The notes beneath the pieces were generated by a model. The model had not been told where the DNA came from, did not search any database, and saw only the letters and a list, made by a program, of their open reading frames with translations. Shown piece after piece: positions 18,501-24,540 of a DNA stretch of 64,000 nt. The stretch spans positions 3,181,501-3,245,500 of the forward strand of contig NZ_CP157005.1 of assembly GCF_039904985.1 (NCBI RefSeq). The letters are read 5' to 3'. The stretch is from Methylomonas sp. AM2-LC (lineage in GTDB: Bacteria > Pseudomonadota > Gammaproteobacteria > Methylococcales > Methylomonadaceae). The first letter of the stretch is position 1. Each line of letters opens with the position of its first letter. A program made the position numbers and the translations under genes.

Positions 18501-19108
18501 GCTTTACGATAATGGCGGGTACACCACTTGCACAGTTGGAATTACACGGTAATACCATCAAAACCGTCGCGTTGCTAGCCAATCAACAACCGCTGCAGTT
18601 ACAAGGCAAAAGTAACCTTAACCTGTATTATCAACTGAGCGAAACCGGCTACGATCTGGCTGCACCTAGCAAGGCCATAGCCGAAAAAATCACCATTAAC
18701 CGCGATTTGCTAAACGATAAAGGCGAAAAAGTCAGCAGCATAGGCTTACAGGACAATTTGCACATCCGCATTGCCCTACATCCCGATAAAGCCATGAAAG
18801 ATGTAGCGGTAGTGATGTTAATACCCGGCGGCTTTGAAATTGACCTTAGCGAACAAGGTTTGGCCAATCGCAAATCGTTACCTATAGACAAAAAACCGCT
18901 TTGGGAACCCGATTATATTGATGTACAGGAAGATCGCCTGGTTTTATTTGGCGCATTGGACGGCAGCGAGAAATACTTCGAATTTAGGTTGAAACCGCTA
19001 AACTCCGGTAGCTATCAGGTGCCGCCCGTATTTGCAGAAGGCATGTATGATACAGAGATTCAGTACCGGGGCATGGCCGATAAAATACAGGTGACTAATG
19101 ATAAGTAG
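12545..19108 (+). CDS. Bacterial alpha-2-macroglobulin lipoprotein (YfhM-like)
   Basis: A 2187-residue periplasmic lipoprotein, long for the family (about 1650 in E. coli YfhM). The signal peptide ends in the lipobox LLSGC; an in-frame ATG at 12575 would give a more usual signal peptide length. The macroglobulin domains follow, including the MG2-type segment QAYLFSDRGIYRPGDNVHIG, and the thioester motif CTEQ with Cys1729 is intact in YPYGCTEQ. Downstream is the alpha/alpha toroid with HDGSFGYW. These proteins trap foreign proteases at the periplasmic face. An acidic low-complexity insert (about residues 775-820, rich in Asp, Glu, Asn) separates two domains. The usual neighbour pbpC is not present. 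Confidence 0.93.
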   Translation: MTTFRQDKWQMARVLGKVFSVVLLFGLLTTLLSGCRDDNKSAAPPAIYLLNYKFWTPILVLNFTEALAPTTDNGQALVDFLPQIEPSIAGEWHWQDPSRLVFYPSDRTFTPDSNLKISLQDLKLRNGYSLEQTRLQYHTPALQVTKQACQWLDSEDAPLRRTLEFILDFNYPVVDATLSAALENGSDIALYVNKGTHLTVSSDPQVRPAQDTTIHATFKDEKLHVMARKPGSKVPGANNYFVFNDDDLQASLEASNEVSLNNPPDCQLKLVSSDWDKFDADNKAIPTVKSIALSLDEGKISVNLQGKALSESATKANAGAEVKSGIALTPAVAGTWHYGEAAAGGDLIFTPTSADGLQPGISYKVSVDAEVFPACVFEQKQPSNTLKIPAMQAEVGNLQLYTDPQDPKIKRATATLNFNYPPGRDILNAKTAVWSRQLPAKKFSDAVGYEISYDEKDPKLAYLKTTPIPIKEAPSEIKLVLDKGIVAAAGGAGTENETTRILSIPSARDYLKVTEMSVQSIIKADDSLERLLILRTSVALQDPASLEQAVSLYLLPDCRIKNPARPAFCAQKDLTEWQTANQVDAEVLKQATSIPLKWQDADNEDKTVQHLTFTAPENQQVLIIVKQGLKSLDGFSLHQDARFLEEIGANQRELKILHEGALLSLSGNKKLGVTARGVNNVHVELQRVLPHNMHHVVHFTEGNFENPSFNLPIEHFAEKFEYDEALPSDKDMQRHYFAVDFARFTRTQGFPPRGLFILKVSEKLPDTCKDNPEPEVSSDDAQYSGNTDGTETSADAETDNADTPIDDENQQAADNQAPDECTVNTSPDTRLVLLTDMGLLVKSAANGQQEVFAMSFRTGLPVADAQISLLGKNGVALFSGKTDNLGHVSFPTTEGLKAEKTPTVYLAEKAGDLSFLPFNRDNRQLDFARFDTDGLRDQADTLQAYLFSDRGIYRPGDNVHIGLLLRKRDWSALPAGLPLKVVISDPENQEVWSHTLSFGAEGFEEINWTSLDAGKTGTYRVELIMADKSKKSLGSTRIRVEEFQPDHLQVKTDIPTAPATGWLSPTAAKARVSVRNLFGTPAAGNVTKLELTFRPWQGLVPGYNDYRFRRTLPDKIPDLPQALGEAKTDAQGEASYDLPLAAISEPVYEITLAGEGFEKDAGRSVVSMTTALVSRQAYLLGYGADGSLDFIPKDTPRNLHLLALGADFKPRAIETLSAEIIENRYVSTLVQRQDGLYQYQSVQRQQALETRQLTLNNGKLDFTLPSTNPGQFLVVFKNAQGEELNRVDYSVAGSGNVTRNIEHNAELNLHLSKKEYEAGETIDVEIVAPYQGAGLISVEQDGLLSSQWFKTTTTASTQHITLPKNISGNAYLSVAFVRAMDSKEIFMSPLSYGVVPFSISRQRFTQDVSLKVPETVQPGTNLEVHYQVKEATKLVVYAVDEGILQFAHYNNPTPLDYFFRKRALQVRTHQILDMILPDFALVQNLSLPGGDEDKLLGKYKNPFARKHKAPMAFWSGIIDAQPGDHSLQIPVPDYFNGSIRVLAVSANAGKLAVPVTHTVASQAYVIQPQQPWVAAPGDEFDMGVLVANTSGVPGAQALQVSVNAGEALDIKSAPSQTLTLAPGQDGTVRFHARANEKLGAVNVHYQVTGGGKSADYNEEMSIRPAQPLLTTLQAGVLTAQQQSKGDSLNLSQKRQLYNEQRQTELSVSVTPAAYLRGIIEYLKNYPYGCTEQITSQAFPAVVLGNNAELGLSTHDVEKLLERSVHILQTRQKHDGSFGYWTAADDGIPFYSMYATHLLLEARERGQKVPEAMLSRALQYADTYSQDQYYDSYALEAQAYAFYLLARNGVNVAERLRAFEAQLQAEQKTSGTQTDNRVNFLLGAAYQLHHLDQDANRLLAGIQKQWQTSGQLPASLQNNPEDLSLYLYLVGKHLPALIDTQDPKFGNYLLALSQDLIKQRMNSFRGSLSLLGMGNLWTRFSQEQQQSFTIMAGTPLAQLELHGNTIKTVALLANQQPLQLQGKSNLNLYYQLSETGYDLAAPSKAIAEKITINRDLLNDKGEKVSSIGLQDNLHIRIALHPDKAMKDVAVVMLIPGGFEIDLSEQGLANRKSLPIDKKPLWEPDYIDVQEDRLVLFGALDGSEKYFEFRLKPLNSGSYQVPPVFAEGMYDTEIQYRGMADKIQVTNDK

Positions 19109-19172
19109 GCAGGCTGATACATGTCATTAGAAAACTAATTACTTATTTCAATTTAAAAACTGTTATTTGAAT

Positions 19173-19640
19173 ATGATGCAATTAAATTCTGTCAATGATT
19201 TACGTGAATACATCAAAAGTTTAGGGGAGTTTAGAGCCAGGACCATAGTTTCTGGACAACACCCCACTTTGTATTTTGATAATAGCCAAGGCAGTGTAAT
19301 TAAAGGTATACGAGAAAAAGATTACTTGTTTTCGCCCTGCAAAAATTGGGTTGAACCTAGCGACAAAATGGGCCTATCATTTTCGTCAGGCTGGTCTCAT
19401 CTTAAAGACCAAATAAAATTAAAGCGCAAATGGAACAAGGATAAATCAATCGATATAAATTGGATATTAGAAAGCTTTGCTCTGCCTACAGGTTTAAAAT
19501 TTGTCGTCGATCAGCGCGATAATCAACATTATTTATTAACGGTAACGGAGCGTATGTCAGTCGATGCTCTGGTAGAAAAACTAACTATTATTGCCAATAG
19601 AATGGCTGTATTCCCCAATATTGGGAGTTATTTAAAATGA
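19173..19640 (+). CDS. Possible Tse2-like ADP-ribosyltransferase-fold toxin
   Basis: A 155-residue protein without signal or membrane segment. The C-terminal half, LPTGLKFVVDQRDNQHYLLT followed by TERMSVDALVEKL, resembles the end of Tse2-type ADP-ribosyltransferase toxins (a P.GL.VV.D..HY.L....M....F pattern), and the middle GLSFSSGW could be the serine-containing strand. This is pattern reading, not a search, so the call is tentative. The start is ATG 19173 or 19176; an upstream TTG at 19167 is also in frame. The next gene overlaps it by 4 bp (ATGA), as in toxin-immunity or toxin-antitoxin pairs. No type VI secretion gene is nearby. Confidence 0.4.
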   Translation: MMQLNSVNDLREYIKSLGEFRARTIVSGQHPTLYFDNSQGSVIKGIREKDYLFSPCKNWVEPSDKMGLSFSSGWSHLKDQIKLKRKWNKDKSIDINWILESFALPTGLKFVVDQRDNQHYLLTVTERMSVDALVEKLTIIANRMAVFPNIGSYLK

Positions 19641-19933
19641 TAGACTATAAATTTCCCGAAGAGAAAGACATCATTTTACATTATGCCCATCAATTGCATG
19701 CTTTTAACATAGTCGCCATTATTAACAAAGGTTATGTAGAAAATGCGGATGAAGCTAAGCAATTATCGAAATTTTTCTGGCTAATGGTCGATCAGTCAGT
19801 CATAGATGCCGAACATGGCATTGCTGCCGCTGGCTACCATAATTTGGAAGCTTATAATGAATATATTATGCATAGCCTCAGAGCCTATCTGATTAAAGCG
19901 GGTTATGCGCAAGAGTGGGAAACAGAAAATTAA
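19637..19933 (+). CDS. Small protein coupled to the Tse2-like gene, possible antidote
   Basis: A 98-residue, mostly helical, acidic protein (ending AQEWETEN) that I do not recognise. Its ATG overlaps the stop of the preceding gene as ATGA, so the two are translationally coupled. Alternating hydrophobic positions (YAHQLHAFNIVAIINKGY) suggest a compact helical fold. By position it would be an immunity protein or antitoxin if the upstream gene is a toxin; if not, it is simply a cotranscribed hypothetical. A REP-like hairpin follows 8 bp after its stop. Confidence 0.6.
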   Translation: MIDYKFPEEKDIILHYAHQLHAFNIVAIINKGYVENADEAKQLSKFFWLMVDQSVIDAEHGIAAAGYHNLEAYNEYIMHSLRAYLIKAGYAQEWETEN

Positions 19934-19941
19934 GAGCCATA

Positions 19942-19968
19942 AGGTGTGGTTAGTTTACGAACCGTACC
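19942..19968 (+). repeat. REP-like hairpin repeat, copy 1
   Basis: AGGTGTGGTTAGTTTACGAA followed by CCGTACC. The ends can pair (GGTGTGGT with ACCGTACC, partly through G-U). The core GTTTACG recurs at 22017-22040 and 36466-36493 in the same orientation. It lies 8 bp downstream of a stop codon, a typical REP position. Confidence 0.55.
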
Positions 19969-20054
19969 GTTGGTGAACAATTCAGTACACTAAATAGGGT
20001 ACGTTCCGAATGGCACTGACTTAAGCGAATTTTCTTTAATATTCAAAAATATAG

Positions 20055-20076
20055 AAAAGGGGTCGTGTTAAATTAA
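20055..20076 (+). repeat. GGGGTCGTGTT element, left copy
   Basis: AAAAGGGGTCGTGTT then AAATTAA. The same sequence with one change (G for A) is on the minus strand at 22781-22802. The two copies point toward each other around the ABC exporter and the Doc toxin-antitoxin genes. Similar GGGGTC..GTT..AATTAA strings are common as dispersed short repeats near REP-type transposase elements, but no transposase is here. Confidence 0.5.
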
Positions 20077-20183
20077 GCTCAAGCTAAAAGTGGCTGCTCA
20101 ACTGACTATTTGTAAAAAATTAAAATTTTACGCAAGATACGGTTTTTAAAGCCTTATTTTTTAATAAAATTATTGGAACACCT

Positions 20184-21998
20184 ATGTACGGCGGTATGAA
20201 GCGCCCGGATCCTGTCGTTAACAAACACGGCCCGGAATTAACAGTAGGCATTAAAGAAACCATCAGCACTTTATGGCCTTATCTGTGGGATTATAAAGGT
20301 CATGTGTTTTGGGCGGTGTTGACCTTAATCGCTGCCAAAGCGGCTAGTTTACTCATGCCCTGGGCATTAAAACTGATTGTGGATGGCGTTGATAAAAGTT
20401 TGCATGTAAAACTGTATTTACCTTTGCTGTTTATTGTCGTTTACGGTTTGTTACGCTTTGGCAGTGTCATATTTGGAGAAATACGCGACGCCTTATTTGG
20501 CCGCGTAACTGAACATGCTATGCGCGGCATAGGGTTGCGGGTTTTTAAACATCTACACTCATTGGAATTGGCATTTCATTTGGACCGCGCCACTGGTGGC
20601 ATTAGCCGGGATATAGAACGCGGCACGAACGGCATTAGTTTTTTAATGCGGTTTTTAATGTTTAACATTGTACCTACCCTATTCGAAATTGGCATGGTGG
20701 CCGGAATTTTTGCTGTAAAATTTTCGGTATGGTATGCCGTTATTATCGTAGTTGCAGTGCTCATTTATGTCGTGTTTACTATCGTCACCACGGAATGGCG
20801 CAATCGTTATGTACGTGCAGCCAATCAAGCCGATTCATCTACCAATACTAGGGCTATAGATAGTTTACTGAATTACGAAACAGTTAAATATTTTAATAAT
20901 GAAGAGTATGAAGCGCAGACATATGATGATTTTTTGGCGAAATGGGAAACCGCCAAATTAAAAAATCGTTTAACTTTACTGACGCTCAACTCCGGACAAG
21001 CTTTTATCATTGCCGCTGCGATGACGGTGATGATGCTGATGGCGGCGCAAAGCGTGATAGACAGCAACATGACAATAGGTGATTTGGCGATGATCAACGC
21101 CTATATGATACAACTGTTTATCCCGCTCAATTTCTTAGGCTTTGTCTACCGAGAAGTCAGGCGTTCCCTAACGGATATCGAGAATATGCTGGCCTTGCTG
21201 AAACGCAAAGCCAAGGTTGTAGATACGTCGGCAGCAAAACCCTTAGTCGTCAGCGCCGGGCAAATTCATTGGCATCAAGTTGAGTTTGCCTATAGTGCTG
21301 AGCGGCCCATCTTGCAACAATTGACGTTAGAGATACCAGCCGGCAGTAAGCTGGCGATAGTCGGCGCTTCAGGGGCTGGCAAAAGCACAATCGCGCGCTT
21401 GCTGTATCGCTTCTATGATATTAATCATGGCAGTATCAGCATAGACGGCCAGTCTATCCATGCCGTAACCTTGGACAGTTTACGACAGGCCATCGCCATC
21501 GTGCCGCAAGACACCGTGTTATTTAATACCAGCATCCGTGAAAATATCGCCTACGGCAATCCACACGCCAGTGCTGCGGAAATTGATCAAGCCATTAAAA
21601 TGGCCCACCTTGAACAATTTATCAGCAGTTTACCGGCAGGCGATAAAACCTTGGTTGGCGAACGCGGCTTAAAAGTTTCTGGCGGGGAAAAACAACGCAT
21701 AGCCATCGCCCGAGTGCTGTTGAAAAACTCGCCGATTATCATTTTTGACGAGGCAACCTCGGCATTAGACTCTCATGCGGAAGCTGCGATTTTAGACGCC
21801 ATGCGAGAAGTGGCGGTCAACAAAACCACCATTATGATAGCCCACCGTTTGTCGACCATTATTGATGCAGACAAAATTGTGGTGTTGGAAGCAGGAAAAA
21901 TAGTAGAACAGGGTAATCATAGTGATTTGCTGAATCAAGCGGGTCGCTATGCGCAGATGTGGGCTATGCAACAGCAGGAAGCTAAAGTTGTTGACTAA
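20184..21998 (+). CDS. Atm1/HMT1-type ABC exporter (half transporter)
   Basis: A 604-residue fused permease-ATPase. Residues about 40-330 hold six membrane helices of the ABC exporter fold; LNYETVKYFNNEEYE is the conserved Atm1-family stretch. The ATPase domain has Walker A GASGAGKST, signature VSGGEKQR, Walker B IIFDEATSALD and the switch His in IAHRLSTI. Atm1-type exporters move glutathione-linked sulfur or heavy-metal conjugates out of the cytoplasm and act as homodimers. ATG 20184 is used; an alternative ATG lies four codons later (MKRPDP). The gene stands alone, bracketed by REP-like repeats (19942 and 22017) and GGGGTCGTGTT elements, so it may sit in a rearranged segment. Confidence 0.9.
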   Translation: MYGGMKRPDPVVNKHGPELTVGIKETISTLWPYLWDYKGHVFWAVLTLIAAKAASLLMPWALKLIVDGVDKSLHVKLYLPLLFIVVYGLLRFGSVIFGEIRDALFGRVTEHAMRGIGLRVFKHLHSLELAFHLDRATGGISRDIERGTNGISFLMRFLMFNIVPTLFEIGMVAGIFAVKFSVWYAVIIVVAVLIYVVFTIVTTEWRNRYVRAANQADSSTNTRAIDSLLNYETVKYFNNEEYEAQTYDDFLAKWETAKLKNRLTLLTLNSGQAFIIAAAMTVMMLMAAQSVIDSNMTIGDLAMINAYMIQLFIPLNFLGFVYREVRRSLTDIENMLALLKRKAKVVDTSAAKPLVVSAGQIHWHQVEFAYSAERPILQQLTLEIPAGSKLAIVGASGAGKSTIARLLYRFYDINHGSISIDGQSIHAVTLDSLRQAIAIVPQDTVLFNTSIRENIAYGNPHASAAEIDQAIKMAHLEQFISSLPAGDKTLVGERGLKVSGGEKQRIAIARVLLKNSPIIIFDEATSALDSHAEAAILDAMREVAVNKTTIMIAHRLSTIIDADKIVVLEAGKIVEQGNHSDLLNQAGRYAQMWAMQQQEAKVVD

Positions 21999-22016
21999 GC
22001 GCTGTTGGGCCCTAAT

Positions 22017-22040
22017 GTGTGGTGAGTTTACGTACCGCAT
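22017..22040 (+). repeat. REP-like hairpin repeat, copy 2
   Basis: GTGTGGTGAGTTTACGTACC then GCAT, 18 bp after the ABC exporter stop. It matches the copies at 19942 and 36466 over the TGGTGAGTTTACG core. The following bases, CGATCGCG, are themselves palindromic. Confidence 0.5.
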
Positions 22041-22106
22041 CGATCGCGAACAATGTGGTTCGTACTATATTAACGATGTACATAGATTAACTTTCTCACA
22101 ACAATT

Positions 22107-22161
22107 CATCTTGAAATATCAAGATGAGTCATGATAGATTAACTGTCTTTGGTTAAACCAA
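22107..22161 (+). promoter_or_regulatory. Two palindromes upstream of the toxin-antitoxin operon
   Basis: CATCTTGA-AATA-TCAAGATG (22107-22126) and TTGGTT-A-AACCAA (22149-22161) are perfect inverted repeats; the second ends six bases before the ribosome binding site AAAGAGG. Antitoxins of the RHH class bind such palindromes to repress their own operon, so one or both are candidate operators. Confidence 0.5.
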
Positions 22162-22177
22162 GTTTAAAGAGGTTTTT

Positions 22178-22405
22178 ATGCCCGAAATCCGTGAAAAATT
22201 CGCCACACAAGTTGATTCCATGGTGTTAGCTCAAGTGCGAGAGTTGGCAAAGAAAGAAGGCCGCCAAATACAAACGCTGATGGACGAAGCTTTAAGCGAT
22301 TTACTTGAAAAACACAGGCAGACGCGACCACGTTCACATGTCATGGCAATGTATCAGGCTAGTCATGGCCGTTTTTCTGGACTGTATGAAAAGTTGGCTA
22401 AATGA
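22178..22405 (+). CDS. Ribbon-helix-helix antitoxin of a Doc-type toxin-antitoxin pair
   Basis: A 75-residue protein. Residues about 5-45 (EKFATQVDSMVLAQVRELAK, then EGRQIQTLMDEALSDLLE) have the strand-helix-helix pattern of RHH DNA-binding antitoxins. The C-terminal part (about 50-75) should wrap the toxin. It begins 16 bp after the palindrome upstream, with AAAGAGG as ribosome binding site, and overlaps the toxin gene by 4 bp (ATGA). It is inferred to neutralise the Doc toxin and repress the operon. Confidence 0.8.
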   Translation: MPEIREKFATQVDSMVLAQVRELAKKEGRQIQTLMDEALSDLLEKHRQTRPRSHVMAMYQASHGRFSGLYEKLAK

Positions 22406-22770
22406 CCGATTATCTGACGCTGGCTGAAGTTCTGGCCATCCATGATGATCAGATAGAACGTTATGGAGGGTTAAACGGAACCCGTGATCAAGGTCAACTT
22501 GAGGCTGCGTTATTCCGGATGCAATCCGGCTATTATCCTGATTCGATAGGTGAAGCCGCTGCACTTTGGGAAAGCCTTTCGCAAAACCACCCTTTTATTG
22601 ACGGAAATAAACGCACAGCTTTCGCATGTGCCTACACATTTTTAGCAATCAATGATATCGAAATCACTGCTAACGCGGAAGACATTTACACGTTCTTAAT
22701 GGATTTATATGAGAGTAACCTGTTCCAATTTGACGCACTAGACCGATGGTTGCGTATGAACACTAAGTAG
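22402..22770 (+). CDS. doc: Death-on-curing (Doc/Fic-fold) toxin
   Basis: A 122-residue protein of the Doc family. The Fic-type active-site loop reads HPFIDGNKRTAF (about residues 66-77), with the catalytic His and the phosphate-binding Asn-Lys-Arg intact, and the N-terminal GLNGTRDQGQLEAALFR is a family hallmark. Doc proteins phosphorylate elongation factor EF-Tu and stop translation; canonical Doc has HxFxDANKR, this one HPFIDGNKR as in many chromosomal homologues. The start overlaps the antitoxin stop. The gene ends 11 bp before an inverted GGGGTCGTGTT element. It appears complete and functional. Confidence 0.9.
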   Translation: MTDYLTLAEVLAIHDDQIERYGGLNGTRDQGQLEAALFRMQSGYYPDSIGEAAALWESLSQNHPFIDGNKRTAFACAYTFLAINDIEITANAEDIYTFLMDLYESNLFQFDALDRWLRMNTK

Positions 22771-22780
22771 TGTTGGATTA

Positions 22781-22802
22781 TTAATTCAACACGACCCCTT
22801 TT
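22781..22802 (-). repeat. GGGGTCGTGTT element, right copy (inverted)
   Basis: On the minus strand AAAAGGGGTCGTGTT then GAATTAA, one base different from 20055-20076. It supplies the last codons (Lys-Gly-Ser-Cys-stop) of the nuclease pseudogene, so that gene's original C-terminus was replaced when the repeat arrived or the junction formed. Confidence 0.5.
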
Positions 22803-23507
22803 TTTGTTTATGCTCTCGCCATAACTGTTGTAACGGATTTGTTCTTAATGCCGCATGGTCAGGATCGTTATACACACCGACAAATTGGGAAAGCTCATCA
22901 TACCGTGGCCGCAAGGTTGCTAAAGGTTCAGCCATCGATTCTGAATACTTAACTTCAATGGCAATAAAGCCTTTTTCACCATCAACGGTATTACAGGTAA
23001 CGAATACATCGAAAGCGGTATTGTCATCGGTGAAGGCCGGATTGCCACGCCCAGGCGAATGCTCAAAGTAAACCCCTTCCACTGATTCCAAATAATCAGG
23101 AAACAAGTGCCGGAAAAATTGGTTAGCTTTATCGTAATTAAGCTTCAGGCCACCAAACAGGTTAAAGTGTACTAGTTAAAGTTAAAGCAAAGTGGCTGAC
23201 TAGAAAGCAGGTTTTTCCATAGCCGTTCTTGTTCTATCATTGCGCCAATTTCGCGGTAAGCTAGCTTGGCAATTTCCGGTGAAAGAAAATTGTTACCCTC
23301 CTTGGGGCACTTGGCATCCAATCGGCTTCCTAACTTACGAATCTTACCTTTGACAGTGCGATAAACGCCAATTGGAAAACCTTTTTCTTCGCTCCAAAGG
23401 GCTTGCAGCAAACGAGCTGCCGACGTAAATCGGCTGTCGTTGGGTTCGTTGACCTTATAGGTCTTCAAAATACTTGCAGGTACTAGGGGTATTTGATTGT
23501 ATTGCAT
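22786..23507 (-). pseudogene. PD-(D/E)XK-type restriction endonuclease-like gene, frameshifted and 3'-truncated
   Basis: The 5' part (23507 to 23172; start after AGGAGACAACC) encodes 111 residues ending KNLLSSQPLCFN. The frame then stops, and a second frame resumes with LFGGLKLNYDKANQFFRH and continues through FEHSPGRGNPAFTDDNTAFD and FIAIEVKYSESM to 22786. A 20-bp insertion, TTTAACTAGTACACTTTAAC on the minus strand, lies between the codons for CFN and LFGG; removing it joins both halves in frame. The FD...EVK residues match the D...ExK nuclease core of the PGN_0703-like putative restriction enzymes. The C-terminus is cut at the GGGGTCGTGTT repeat. It is therefore a decayed nuclease gene, unless the two parts are made separately. 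Confidence 0.7.
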
Positions 23508-23894
23508 GGTTGTCTCCTAAATTAATGAAGACTAAAAGCAGCCTTCATCAATGTATTCAATCAACCGTCTTTCGAATTTAGCTAATTTTTAAGTAACATT
23601 GTGCATCAAGTCAACTCTATGTCTATCCATGACTGCGGGCTGCGAGTTGTAACAAACGGGAAGTATCGGAAACAAATGTCAAAATTTGGCCATAAATCTG
23701 TGTTGCACTAAGTAATCACAGAAAAAAGCAAGTAGCTGGCTTTGATGTAACAAGCTTTAAATAAGGAAAGTATATATTTTAACTTATTGATATTGAAACA
23801 TATAAATAAATAATGATGGAAAATATTTAAAATATTTTTTGCATACATGTATAGGATTGTTACAATGTAACTTATATTTACAGAGGAGGCCAGC
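23508..23894. other. AT-rich intergenic region upstream of the DUF4268 gene
   Basis: About 385 bp with no supported gene. The last 190 bp are very AT-rich and include tandem palindromes (next entry). Base composition is lower in G and C than in flanking core genes, in keeping with acquired DNA. Confidence 0.5.
23843..23871 (+). promoter_or_regulatory. Tandem palindromes, likely operator of the DUF4268 gene
   Basis: ATACATGTAT (23843-23852) and GTTACAATGTAAC (23859-23871) are perfect palindromes with centres about 17.5 bp apart, ending 24 bp before the ATG. Because the gene product begins with an RHH-like segment, self-repression at this site is plausible. Confidence 0.4.
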
Positions 23895-24464
23895 ATGTGT
23901 CCTGTTATACGAGTTTCAGATAAGTTATTTAAAAGACTAGAGAAATACGTAATTGGTTTTGGCGACACCCCTTCTGCAGTTATAGAACGCATATTAGATA
24001 AATATGAGAATATTGAAGAAGAGAATAAAACCAAAATAAATGACGAACCGGAATCTACAAAACTTGCATTTTGGCAACAACTCAGCAAATTTGCAGTTAC
24101 TAACGATACCCCGATTCAATTGAACCCGCCAACGAGGGAACAGTACTATTGCGATATTCGGATTGGAAGAAGCGAATACTATATTTCGTTGACAGCTTGG
24201 AATAGAAGAAATGAGATTGGTTGTCAACTATACATTCCTAACAAAAAAACTCTTTATAAGGACTTTCTTTCAAATAAAGAAATTATTGAGGAAAAACTAG
24301 CAATTGATGGGTTATTGTGGGAAGAAAAAACAAATGCATGTCGCATTTTGGCAATATTACCGTTCAATTTCGAAAACCAAAACCGCGAAGATGCATTTAG
24401 ATGGTATCTAGAAACTGCTTACAAGTTTCAGACTGTTTTTTCCAAAGAAAATGACTTTGCCTAA
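23895..24464 (+). CDS. DUF4268-domain protein with RHH-like N-terminus
   Basis: A 189-residue protein with a strong ribosome binding site (AGAGGAGG). The first 35 residues (VIRVSDKLFKRLEKYVIGFG) look like a SeqA- or RHH-type DNA-binding or dimerisation segment. Residues about 65-185 match the DUF4268 pattern: FWQQL, a GRSEYYISLTAWNRRNEIG strand pair, then GLLWEEKTNACRI and the final FRWYLETAYKFQTVF. DUF4268 is often found near restriction and other defence genes and is related to nuclease-associated domains; no activity is established for this form. It converges with the GIY-YIG gene. Confidence 0.7.
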   Translation: MCPVIRVSDKLFKRLEKYVIGFGDTPSAVIERILDKYENIEEENKTKINDEPESTKLAFWQQLSKFAVTNDTPIQLNPPTREQYYCDIRIGRSEYYISLTAWNRRNEIGCQLYIPNKKTLYKDFLSNKEIIEEKLAIDGLLWEEKTNACRILAILPFNFENQNREDAFRWYLETAYKFQTVFSKENDFA

Positions 24465-24508
24465 TGAGTATTCGCTAAACTCGAAAAATCTAAGACAGAT
24501 CCTTAATT

Positions 24509-24540
24509 TTAAACGGCAATCTAACTGGCTTGCCGTTTAA
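24509..24540. terminator. Hairpin between convergent genes
   Basis: An 11-bp perfect stem (TTAAACGGCAA with TTGCCGTTTAA) around a ten-base loop lies between the DUF4268 gene and the convergent GIY-YIG gene, overlapping the last codons of the latter. It has no long T-run. It probably terminates one or both transcripts. Confidence 0.45.
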
